A stretch of 64,000 nt of DNA from contig DBTZ01000054.1 in NCBI GenBank assembly GCA_002307315.1, forward strand, positions 68,827-132,826, in the 5' to 3' direction. The translations under genes and the position numbers were made by a program. Origin of the DNA: Alphaproteobacteria bacterium UBA1303 (GTDB taxonomy: Bacteria > Pseudomonadota > Alphaproteobacteria > Micropepsales > Micropepsaceae). How positions within the stretch are numbered: position 1 is the first letter of the stretch; every line of letters starts with the position of its first letter. Of this stretch, positions 42,254 through 50,055 are shown in pieces. The notes below the pieces were generated by a model. That model did no database searches. It saw only the letters and a list, made by a program, of their open reading frames with translations, and was not told where the DNA came from.

Positions 42254-43465
42254 ATGGCGGAAAAAATCGTTGTTATCGGGGCCGGCCAAGCCGGGCTGCA
42301 AGCGGTGCTCACCTTGCGGGCGGAAGGGTTTGCCGGAACCGTCACCCTGATCGGCGACGAGCCGTATCCGCCCTATCAGCGGCCGCCGTTGTCCAAAGCG
42401 TATCTGTTGGGAAAAATGGCGCGCGAGCGGCTGTTCCTCAAGCCCGACGCCTTCTATGCCGCAGGTGCCTGCGATCCGATCCTGGGCGCGACGGTTACCG
42501 CCATCGACCGCGCAGCCAAGACGGTGCGGCTGTCCGACGGGCGGGGTGTTCCCTACGACAAGCTGCTGATCGCCACCGGTACGCGGGCGCGCACGCTTGC
42601 CTGTTCCGGCGCCGAGCTTTCCGGCATTCATACTTTGCGCAGCATCGCCGATGTCGATGTCCTGAAGCCGCTGATGCAGGCGGGCACGCGGGCGGTCATC
42701 GTCGGCGGCGGCTATATCGGTTTGGAAGTGGCGGCGGTGGCGGTCACTCACGGGCTGAACGTGACGCTGATCGAGGCGCTCGACCGCATCATGGCGCGTG
42801 CGGCCTCGAAGACGGTGTCGGATTTCTTCGAAGCCGAACACCGCAAGGCCGGCGTGGACGTGATGCTTGCCGCCGGCGTCGAGGCGTTCGAAGGCGACGG
42901 GCGCCTGCAGGCGGTGCGGGCGGGCGGACGAACCATCCCGGCCGATTTCGCCCTGGTCGGCATCGGGGCCGTGCCCAACATCGAGATCGCCCGCGCTGCC
43001 GGATTGAAATGCGAAAACGGCATCGTGGTGGACGAATTCGGCATTACCTCCGATCCTGCCGTTTATGCGGCCGGCGATTGTACCTGGCATCGGGGCGGCG
43101 ACGGGGAATGGCGGCGGCTGGAGAGCGTGCAGAACGCCATCGATCAGGCCAAGCACGCCGCGCTTGCCATGCTCGGCAAGCCGACGCCGTACCGGGAGGT
43201 GCCGTGGTTCTGGTCGGATCAGTACGATCTCAAGCTGCAGATCGCCGGCATCGCCCGGCCCGACGATAAGGCGGTGGTACGCGGCGATCCGGCATCCCGC
43301 AAATTCGCGGTGTTCTACCTGCGCGACGGGGTGCTGACGGCGGCGGAAACCGTGAACATGCCGGGCGATCATCTGATGGCGCGCAAGCTGATCGCGGCCG
43401 GTGCGCATATTCCGGCGGAAAGTCTTGCCGATGCCGCGGTGCCGCTTAAGACCTTTATCGTATAA
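42254..43465 (+). CDS. FAD-dependent ferredoxin/rubredoxin reductase-type oxidoreductase
   Basis: 403 residues from ATG 42254 (ATG 42242 also possible). FAD-binding VVIGAGQAGLQAV at the N-terminus, PPYQRPPLSKAYLLG typical of oxygenase-coupled reductases, NAD-binding VIVGGGYIGLEVAAVAV at ~155, and YAAGDCTW. C-terminal reductase domain present. Family members pass electrons from NAD(P)H to a [2Fe-2S] ferredoxin or rubredoxin serving a P450 or ring-hydroxylating oxygenase; no such partner gene is in the window. Divergent from amgK. Confidence 0.9.
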   Translation: MAEKIVVIGAGQAGLQAVLTLRAEGFAGTVTLIGDEPYPPYQRPPLSKAYLLGKMARERLFLKPDAFYAAGACDPILGATVTAIDRAAKTVRLSDGRGVPYDKLLIATGTRARTLACSGAELSGIHTLRSIADVDVLKPLMQAGTRAVIVGGGYIGLEVAAVAVTHGLNVTLIEALDRIMARAASKTVSDFFEAEHRKAGVDVMLAAGVEAFEGDGRLQAVRAGGRTIPADFALVGIGAVPNIEIARAAGLKCENGIVVDEFGITSDPAVYAAGDCTWHRGGDGEWRRLESVQNAIDQAKHAALAMLGKPTPYREVPWFWSDQYDLKLQIAGIARPDDKAVVRGDPASRKFAVFYLRDGVLTAAETVNMPGDHLMARKLIAAGAHIPAESLADAAVPLKTFIV

Positions 43466-43471
43466 CGGATA

Positions 43472-44443
43472 TTACCGTTCGTACCCCGCCTTGGCATAAA
43501 TCGCATCGATGCATGCCATGTTGGCGACGGCATCGGCGCCGCCGGTCAAGGGCGCGGCGCCCCGCAGCAGCACGTCGCCGACATGGGCAAGCTGCGCCTC
43601 GTAGGTCGAGGGGCCGTCGGTCGGCTCGATGCGGGGGCGGCCGTTTGCCGTCACAATGAAATCGCAACCGTTCTGCGGCGCGAGAAAATTGGAGATCGTC
43701 AGCGATCCGGTCTCGCCGACAACGATCAGCATTGCCTTGAACGGCCCGGGGTGCATCGACGCATGCAGGCTGGCGCGCAGTCCGCCGGGGAAGACAAGGT
43801 CCGCCGCGGTGGTCTCGTCCACGCCGCCGGCGACATCGCAATGCGCCGCCACGACGGCCGGTTCGCAGCCGGCGATGCTGCGCAAGGCGTGGACGCAATA
43901 GCAACCCAAGTCCATCAGTGCGCCGCCGCCCAGTGCCGGCAGCCAGCGCAGTTCGGTCGGAGTATTGTGGATGCCGACATCGAATATCGCCTCGGCGGTT
44001 TTCAGTGCGCCAATCTCGCCGCCGCGCACGATGTCGATCATCCGGCGCATCACCCGGTGGGTGCGGTTGTGAAAGGCTTCGATCAGCGGTTTGCCGCAGC
44101 GTTCCGCCGCCGCGACCATAACGCGGGCTTCTTCGGCATTCATCGCGAACGGCTTTTCGCACAGCACCGCCTTGCCGGCCTCCAGCGCCTTGATCGTCCA
44201 TTCGGCATGGGCGGAGGGCGGCAGGGCGTTGTAGACGAGGTCGATGTCCGCTCGTCCGATCAGGCCGGCGTAATCGGCCGCCATATGTGGAATGCCGTGC
44301 GCGGAGGCGAAAGATTGCGCGCGTGCCGGATCGCGCGCCGCCACCGCAACGACCGTAAATTCGGGATTGTTACGCGCCGGCAATATGACGGCCTTGGGCG
44401 CGATCTTTGCCGCGCCGAGGATGCCGATGCGAATGGGGTCCAT
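43472..44443 (-). CDS. Gfo/Idh/MocA-family oxidoreductase
   Basis: 323 residues from ATG 44443. NAD(P)-binding RIGILGAAKIAPKAVI, active-site Lys in AVLCEKPFAMN, and the substrate region EAFHNRTHRVM, LGCYCVHALRSI. Family members oxidise sugars, inositols or trans-dihydrodiols; the YxxH-like H in EAFHNR and the CEKP motif are intact. It converges with the preceding flavoprotein gene, separated by only 6 bp. Substrate unknown; a role in sugar metabolism connected with the glycosidase locus is possible but not shown. Confidence 0.9.
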   Translation of the reverse strand: MDPIRIGILGAAKIAPKAVILPARNNPEFTVVAVAARDPARAQSFASAHGIPHMAADYAGLIGRADIDLVYNALPPSAHAEWTIKALEAGKAVLCEKPFAMNAEEARVMVAAAERCGKPLIEAFHNRTHRVMRRMIDIVRGGEIGALKTAEAIFDVGIHNTPTELRWLPALGGGALMDLGCYCVHALRSIAGCEPAVVAAHCDVAGGVDETTAADLVFPGGLRASLHASMHPGPFKAMLIVVGETGSLTISNFLAPQNGCDFIVTANGRPRIEPTDGPSTYEAQLAHVGDVLLRGAAPLTGGADAVANMACIDAIYAKAGYER

Positions 44444-44544
44444 ATCCGGTTCCTTCCGTTGAGGCTTCATGATACGCATGGACTGCGGCGCCGAGCGATC
44501 CTATTCTGCACGTCTCAGCCAACCGACCGAAGAGAGGGTGTTCG

Positions 44545-45195
44545 ATGTCTGTTCTATCGCGTTTCGTTCCGTTTCTGGTGCTTTCCGGCGTTTTGTTCGC
44601 TGCCGGGCTGGCTCCCGCCGCGGCGGCCGATCAGAACAAGCCGGCCAAGGTAAAGGCCGTCAAGGCGACAAAAACAACCAAGACGGGAGGAATCCCGCCG
44701 GCCAAGGCGGCGGACGACAAGCCGACCAAGGCGACCGACGAAAAGCCGACCAAGCTGGGGGTTACGAAGAACTGGACCGCCTTCACGCGCAACACGTCCG
44801 CCGGCAAGGTTTGCTATGCGCTGTCCAAACCGGTGGAAAGTGCGCCGGCCAATGCCAAGCGGAACGACGTGTATGTCCTGATCAACGACTGGCCCACCCG
44901 CAAAGTGAAGGGCGAGGTGCAGATTTCCACCGGCTATGCGTTCAAGGACAATGCGACGGTGACCGTGACGGTGGCCGACGTGCATATCGATTTCTTCACC
45001 AAGAACGAAGGCGACAACGGCTACGCCTGGATCAAGAACGCCGACGACGAACAGAAGCTGCTCGACGCCATGCGCCGCGGCTACCGGATGGTGGTCGAGG
45101 GCGCGTCCAAGCGCGGCACCAAGACCAAGGACACCTATTCGCTGGACGGGATCAGCAGTGCGCTCGATCTGGTCCACAAAGAGTGCGGAAAGTAA
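44545..45195 (+). CDS. Invasion-associated locus B family protein
   Basis: 216 residues with a Sec signal peptide (1-28, FLVLSGVLFAAGLAPAAAAD), a Lys/Pro/Thr-rich linker (30-72, repeated KPTKATDEKPTKLG) and an IalB domain (NWTAFTRNTSAGKVCYALSKPV ... DVYVLINDWPTRKVKGEVQISTGYAFK ... YSLDGISSALDLVHKECGK). The paired Cys suggest a disulphide. Periplasmic protein common in alphaproteobacteria and often found immediately upstream of rlmN, as here. Biochemical function unknown despite the name given in Bartonella. Confidence 0.92.
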   Translation: MSVLSRFVPFLVLSGVLFAAGLAPAAAADQNKPAKVKAVKATKTTKTGGIPPAKAADDKPTKATDEKPTKLGVTKNWTAFTRNTSAGKVCYALSKPVESAPANAKRNDVYVLINDWPTRKVKGEVQISTGYAFKDNATVTVTVADVHIDFFTKNEGDNGYAWIKNADDEQKLLDAMRRGYRMVVEGASKRGTKTKDTYSLDGISSALDLVHKECGK

Positions 45196-45211
45196 GCGCG
45201 CTTTGAGCGAT

Positions 45212-46303
45212 ATGGTTCCACTGATCGGCCCACTGATCGGCATGTCGGTCGATGCGTTGAAGACGGCGCTGGCGGAAGCCGGCGTGCCGGCGAAGGCCGT
45301 CGCCATGCGGCGCAGCCAGTTGTGGAACTGGGTCTACGGCCACGGCGCGCGCGAATTTTCCGCCATGACCAATCTGGCCAAGGATTTCCGCGCCGCGATG
45401 GCCGATGCCTTCGATTTGGCGCGCCCCGCGGTGGTGACCGAGCAGGTTTCGACCGACGGCACCCGCAAATGGCTGCTGCGCGGGGCTGACGGCCACGAGT
45501 TCGAGACCGTGTATATCCCCGAGCCGGGGCGGGGCACCTTGTGCGTCTCCTCGCAGGTCGGCTGTACCCTCAACTGCCATTTTTGCCATACCGGCACCCA
45601 GGCCTGGGTGCGCAACCTGACGCCGGCCGAGATCGTCGGTCAGGTGATGGTGGCGCGCGATGCCTTGGGCGATTGGCCGTCCACCGCGCCGGGGCGGCGC
45701 ATCACCAATGTGGTGATGATGGGCATGGGCGAGCCGCTTTATAATTTCGATGCCGTCAAGCAGGCGCTGGCCATCGTCGCCGACGGCGACGCGCTGGCGG
45801 TGTCAAAGCGGCGGGTGACGGTTTCCACCTCCGGCGTGGTGCCGATGATAAAACGCGCGGGCGAGGAGATCGGCGCGGCGCTGGCGATTTCGCTGCATGC
45901 GGTGCGCGACGATCTTCGCGACGTGCTGGTGCCGCTGAACAAGAAATATCCCATCGCCGCATTGCTCGATGCGTGCCGCAGCTATCCGGGCGCGTCGAAT
46001 TCGCGGCGCATCACCTTCGAATATGTGATGCTGAAAGGCGTCAATGATTCCTTGGCCGAGGCGCGCGATCTGGTGCGGCTTTTGGCCAAGATCCCGGCCA
46101 AGATCAATCTGATCCCGTTCAATCCCTGGCCGGGCAGCCCCTACGAATGTTCCGACTGGGCGCAGATCGAGAAATTCGCCGAGGTGGTGAACGCCGCCGG
46201 CTATGCTTCGCCGGTGCGCACCCCGCGCGGTCGCGATATCCTCGCCGCCTGCGGTCAACTCAAAAGCGCATCGGTCAAACTGCGCGCCAGCGAACGGTCG
46301 TAA
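45212..46303 (+). CDS. rlmN: Dual-specificity 23S rRNA/tRNA adenine-C2 methyltransferase RlmN
   Basis: 363 residues from ATG 45212. Radical-SAM cluster Cys118, Cys122, Cys125 in QVGCTLNCHFCHTG; MMGMGEPLYNFD; SLHAVRDDLRDVLVPLNKKYP; and the C-terminal catalytic Cys near ILAACGQL. Methylates A2503 of 23S rRNA and A37 of some tRNAs. The upstream in-frame extension into ialB is not needed. An earlier TTG (45203) is an alternative start. Confidence 0.96.
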   Translation: MVPLIGPLIGMSVDALKTALAEAGVPAKAVAMRRSQLWNWVYGHGAREFSAMTNLAKDFRAAMADAFDLARPAVVTEQVSTDGTRKWLLRGADGHEFETVYIPEPGRGTLCVSSQVGCTLNCHFCHTGTQAWVRNLTPAEIVGQVMVARDALGDWPSTAPGRRITNVVMMGMGEPLYNFDAVKQALAIVADGDALAVSKRRVTVSTSGVVPMIKRAGEEIGAALAISLHAVRDDLRDVLVPLNKKYPIAALLDACRSYPGASNSRRITFEYVMLKGVNDSLAEARDLVRLLAKIPAKINLIPFNPWPGSPYECSDWAQIEKFAEVVNAAGYASPVRTPRGRDILAACGQLKSASVKLRASERS

Positions 46304-46482
46304 CCCGATTCCACGCCCCTTATATGGGGTGCCCGCAAGCGCAAGCGAAGCGGGGGAAGTGTCGCCCGCGGCGGGGGCGGTTTTCGGTCTCGCCTGAGAA
46401 CGGAATTTATCTCGGTACTTCAGTCTGATGCGCCGCAAAAAGCCGAATTGAATTCCAAAAAAATACAAAATCGGGATAGCGG

Positions 46483-46899
46483 CTATTCTTTCCCCCGCCA
46501 GGTCCGGTTCGCTTTCGTGCGGGAGCGCACCTTCTTGTCGTCGACGCGTTTTTTCTTGGCGGCGCGCGAGGGGCGGGTTTTGCGCCGCAGCTTCGGCTCG
46601 ATGCACGCCTCGAGGATCATCGCGATCAGGCGGGCGCGCGCGTCCTCGCGGTTGCGGCTCTGGTCGCGAAAGCGCTTGGCGGTGATCACGATCACCCCGT
46701 CGCCGGTCATCTTGGCGCCCGCCGCCGTCATCAGCCGGTATCGCACCGGCTCGGGCAAGCTCAGCGACGCGGCCGCGTTGAAGCGAAGCTGCACCGCGCT
46801 CGACACCTTGTTGACGTTCTGCCCGCCCGGACCGTCGGCGCGGATGAAGCTTTCCGACAATTCGGCTTCGTCAATCTCGATGGTTGGGTTCACGCGCAT
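46483..46899 (-). CDS. arfB: Alternative ribosome-rescue factor / peptidyl-tRNA hydrolase ArfB
   Basis: 138 residues. GGQ motif at 25-27 in RADGPGGQNVNKVSSAVQLRF, then a basic C-terminal tail (RRKTRPSRAAKKKRVDDKKVRSRTKANRTWRGKE) that enters the mRNA channel of stalled ribosomes. Releases nascent chains from non-stop complexes. Alphaproteobacteria often rely on it beside tmRNA. It lies 4 bp after mutM on the same strand and is probably co-transcribed. Confidence 0.94.
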   Translation of the reverse strand: MRVNPTIEIDEAELSESFIRADGPGGQNVNKVSSAVQLRFNAAASLSLPEPVRYRLMTAAGAKMTGDGVIVITAKRFRDQSRNREDARARLIAMILEACIEPKLRRKTRPSRAAKKKRVDDKKVRSRTKANRTWRGKE

Positions 46900-46903
46900 G
46901 ACG

Positions 46904-47722
46904 TCACTTCTGGCATTTCGGGCAGTAAAAAGTCGAGCGGCCGGATTGCACGATCCGCTCTATCGTGCCCTTGCAGCCCTTACGCCGGCACGCTTCGCCC
47001 TCGCGGCCGTAAACGGTGAAGCTATGCTGGAAATAGCCCAGCGAGCCGTCGGCATGGCGATAGTCGCGCAAGGTCGAGCCGCCGGCTTTGATTGCAGCCT
47101 TCAGCACCGTCTTGATGGCGCGCACCAGAGCGGCGCAATTCTGCACCGTGGCGGCAAGGCGCAGCGGCGAAATGCCGGCATGATGCAGCGCCTCGCAGAC
47201 ATAGATGTTGCCCAGACCCGCCACCACATGCTGATCCAAAAGGGCGGCCTTGATCGGGGTCTTTTTGCCCGCCAGCGCCGCCGCCAGAACGCGGGCGTCG
47301 AAGTCGGGCGACAAGGGTTCCGGCCCCAGATCGGCGAACAGGGGATCGCGATCCGCCGCCGCGGTGGCCACCAGGGTCATCAGCCCGAACCGCCGCGGGT
47401 CGGAAAACACGATGGTGGCCGTATCGGTGGTGATGACCACATGGTCGTGCTTATCCGGCACCGGGGGCGTTTGGCATATGCTCATCCGGCCGGTCATCCC
47501 AAGATGGACCACCAGCGTCTCGCTGCTGTCCAGGTCGGCCAAAATGTATTTCGCCCGCCGGTGCAAGGCCAGCACCCGCTTTCCCGTCAGCCGGGCGGCG
47601 AAGCCCTTGGGAAACGGTGCGCGCAGGCCTTTCCGCCGCACCTCGCATGCACGGATGGTGCGGCTCTCCAGGGCGGGTTTCAGGCCCCGCATGACGGTTT
47701 CGACTTCCGGCAACTCGGGCAT
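46904..47722 (-). CDS. mutM: Formamidopyrimidine-DNA glycosylase
   Basis: 272 residues. Catalytic N-terminal PELPEVETVMRGL (Pro1 after Met removal, Glu2), Lys in GKRVLALHRRAKYIL, H2TH region DQHVVAGLGNIYVCEALHHAGI, and C-terminal zinc finger CRRKGCKGTIERIVQSGRSTFYCPKCQK. Removes oxidised purines such as 8-oxoguanine. The first ~20 bp of coding sequence and leader are imperfectly duplicated at 47805-47838, on the other side of a dispersed palindromic repeat. Confidence 0.96.
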   Translation of the reverse strand: MPELPEVETVMRGLKPALESRTIRACEVRRKGLRAPFPKGFAARLTGKRVLALHRRAKYILADLDSSETLVVHLGMTGRMSICQTPPVPDKHDHVVITTDTATIVFSDPRRFGLMTLVATAAADRDPLFADLGPEPLSPDFDARVLAAALAGKKTPIKAALLDQHVVAGLGNIYVCEALHHAGISPLRLAATVQNCAALVRAIKTVLKAAIKAGGSTLRDYRHADGSLGYFQHSFTVYGREGEACRRKGCKGTIERIVQSGRSTFYCPKCQK

Positions 47723-47755
47723 TATCTCATCCAGACGAGAATCGTTTGTTGTGGC

Positions 47756-47799
47756 GCAACTTTACGCGCAAAACCGGTTCCCACTTTTGCGCACGTTGC
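47756..47799. repeat. Dispersed palindromic repeat, copy 2, flanked by 34-bp direct repeats
   Basis: Same unit as 33598-33640, with core GCGCAAAA / TTTTGCGC. On both sides lie imperfect 34-bp direct repeats (47707-47740 and 47805-47838, 29 of 34 positions the same) that contain the mutM start codon and leader. It occupies most of the divergent mutM/ubiE intergenic region and must overlap their promoters. Confidence 0.78.
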
Positions 47800-47853
47800 G
47801 CGTTCGGGCAACTCGGGCATTGTCTATTCCAGGCGAGAGGGTAAGTTCAAAAT

Positions 47854-48591
47854 ATGACCGAGCCGCATCATACTGCATCCTTCGGGTTTCGCGACGTGCC
47901 GGAAGGCGAAAAGGAACGCCTGGTGGGCGAGGTGTTTTCCTCGGTCGCCGGCCGTTACGATCTGATGAACGATCTGATGAGCGGCGGCGTCCATCGGTTG
48001 TGGAAGGATGCCATGATCGACCGGCTGGCCCCGCGGCCCGGCTGGAAGGTGCTGGACGTGGCGGGCGGCACCGGCGACATCGCCTTCCGCCTGGCCAAGC
48101 GCGGGGCCGCCGTGACGGTGTGCGACATCAACCCCGACATGCTGGCCGAGGGGAAAAAACGGGCCGAAGAAAAATCCATTTCCGTCGAATGGATATGCGG
48201 CAATGCCGAAAACCTGCCGTTTCCCGACAACCATTTCGACGCCTATACCATCGCCTTCGGCATCCGCAACGTGACGCATATCGACCGGGCGCTGGCCGAG
48301 GCCTATCGGGTGCTCAAGCCGGGCGGGCGGTTCCTCTGCCTGGAATTCTCGCATGTCGAAACGCCGGGGATCGATTGGGCCTACGACGCGTTCTCGTTCG
48401 CCGTGCTGCCCAAGCTCGGTTACGTGGTGACCGGCGATGAGGAATCCTATCGCTATCTGGTCGAAAGCATCCGCAAGTTCCCGCCGCAGGAAGATTTCGC
48501 CAGGCTGATCGCCGCGGCAGGTCTGGCCCAGGTCTCCTTTCGCAATCTCACCTTCGGCGTGGCGGCGCTGCATGCGGCGTGGAAAATTTGA
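47854..48591 (+). CDS. ubiE: Demethylmenaquinone/ubiquinone C-methyltransferase UbiE
   Basis: 245 residues. FGFRDVPEGEKERLVGEVFSSVAGRYDLMNDLMSGGVHRLWKD is the UbiE signature; motif I VLDVAGGTGDIAFRLA; FPDNHFDAYTIAFGIRNVTHID; GGRFLCLEFSHVE. C-methylates the benzoquinone ring in ubiquinone biosynthesis. The stop codon shares a base with the ubiB start (TGATG), so the pair is coupled. Confidence 0.96.
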   Translation: MTEPHHTASFGFRDVPEGEKERLVGEVFSSVAGRYDLMNDLMSGGVHRLWKDAMIDRLAPRPGWKVLDVAGGTGDIAFRLAKRGAAVTVCDINPDMLAEGKKRAEEKSISVEWICGNAENLPFPDNHFDAYTIAFGIRNVTHIDRALAEAYRVLKPGGRFLCLEFSHVETPGIDWAYDAFSFAVLPKLGYVVTGDEESYRYLVESIRKFPPQEDFARLIAAAGLAQVSFRNLTFGVAALHAAWKI

Positions 48592-49901
48592 TGGGCATTG
48601 TTTCCAGTTCTGCGCGCCTGATGCGGTTTGCTTTGGCCACCGCGCCGTTCGTTCTTATCTCGCAGCGGCGGGGCGACAAGCTGAAGGCGGCGCTGGAAGG
48701 CTTAGGCCCGGCGGCGATCAAGCTGGGGCAGGTGCTGGCGACGCGGCCCGATATCGTCGGGTCCGAAATTGCCGTCGCGCTGGCGGAATTGCAGGACCGC
48801 TTGCCGCCGTTTTCCGCCCTTAAGGCGCGCCGCGCGGTCGAAGCGGCGCTGGGCGTTGGGCTTGAAGCGCGGTTTGCATCGTTCGGCGAGGCGGTGGCCG
48901 CCGCCTCGATCGCTCAGGTGCATCGGGCCGTGACCAAAGACGGCCGCGAGGTGGCGGTGAAGGTGCTGCGCCCCGGCATCGAAGAGGCTTTTGCCCGCGA
49001 TCTGGCCGCCTTCGCCTTCGCCGCGCGTCTGGCCGAGCGGTGCTCCGCCGAAGCCAGGCGGTTGCGCTTTGCCGCGGTGGTGGAAACCTTGAAGGCATCC
49101 GTCGCCATCGAACTCGATCTGCGCATGGAAGCCGCCGCCGCCTCGGAACTGGCCGAGACCTGCAAGGTGGATGCGGGATTCCGCGTGCCGGCGGTCGATT
49201 GGTCGCTGACCGCCAAACGGGTCTTGACCACCGAATGGGTCGATGGGGTTTCCATCCGCGACGTCGGGGCGTTGCGGGCCGCCGGGCACGATCCCAAGCA
49301 GATCGCCGTGCGGCTGATGCGCCAGTTCCTCAAAATGGCCCTATGCGACGGCTTTTTCCACGCCGATCTGCACCCCGGCAACCTGTTCGTGATGGCGGAT
49401 GGACGGCTGGTGGCGGTCGATTTCGGCATCATGGGCCGGCTCGATCTCAAAACCCGCAAATTCATGGCCGACACCCTGATGGGCTTTCTGTCCCGCGACT
49501 ACGCCCGCGTGGCGAATGCGCATTTTGCCTACGGCACGGTGTCGAAGGACCATTCGGTCGATCTGTTCGCGCAGACCCTGCGCGCCATCGTCGAGCCGAT
49601 CTTCGGCCATCCCTCGCGCGAGGTGTCCATCGCCGATCTCTTAAGCCGGCTGTTCGATACCACGCGGGAATTCGGCATGCAGACCCAGCCGCAGCTTCTG
49701 CTGCTGCAGAAGACCATGGTGGTGGCCGAAGGCGTCGCCCGTTCGCTCGATCCCGATTTCGACATGTGGGAGGCGGCGCGCCCGGTGGCGGAAGGCTGGC
49801 TGGCCGAACACACCGGGCCGCTGGCGAAATTGAAAGCGTTGGCCGAAACCTTGAAGGCGCTGGCCCGGCTGGCGTCCGAATGGGCGAAACGGGCAGGGTG
49901 A
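48591..49901 (+). CDS. ubiB: UbiB-family atypical kinase, short form
   Basis: 436 residues. KxGQ motif in GPAAIKLGQVLATRPDIVG, Ala-rich nucleotide loop AAASIAQVHRA, catalytic FFHADLHPGNLFVM and VAVDFGIMGRLD. Needed for ubiquinone biosynthesis and lipid/ubiquinone handling at the inner membrane. Alphaproteobacterial UbiB is usually about 500 residues with two C-terminal transmembrane helices; here the protein ends at ALARLASEWAKRAG and I see no hydrophobic helix there. The frame is otherwise intact, so this is a natural short form or an early stop. Confidence 0.92.
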   Translation: MGIVSSSARLMRFALATAPFVLISQRRGDKLKAALEGLGPAAIKLGQVLATRPDIVGSEIAVALAELQDRLPPFSALKARRAVEAALGVGLEARFASFGEAVAAASIAQVHRAVTKDGREVAVKVLRPGIEEAFARDLAAFAFAARLAERCSAEARRLRFAAVVETLKASVAIELDLRMEAAAASELAETCKVDAGFRVPAVDWSLTAKRVLTTEWVDGVSIRDVGALRAAGHDPKQIAVRLMRQFLKMALCDGFFHADLHPGNLFVMADGRLVAVDFGIMGRLDLKTRKFMADTLMGFLSRDYARVANAHFAYGTVSKDHSVDLFAQTLRAIVEPIFGHPSREVSIADLLSRLFDTTREFGMQTQPQLLLLQKTMVVAEGVARSLDPDFDMWEAARPVAEGWLAEHTGPLAKLKALAETLKALARLASEWAKRAG

Positions 49902-50055
49902 TCCGTCGTTTAAACAAAACACATCGACCGACGGCGGCGGCGACCGCACCGCTATGCAACAGTTCGAGTATTTTTTCTCCGCAACGCCGGCATTCATTTA
50001 GCCGAAACCGGTCCGGCGATATAGCGAATGAGCGGGCGGTAGGACTTTTTTGTTC

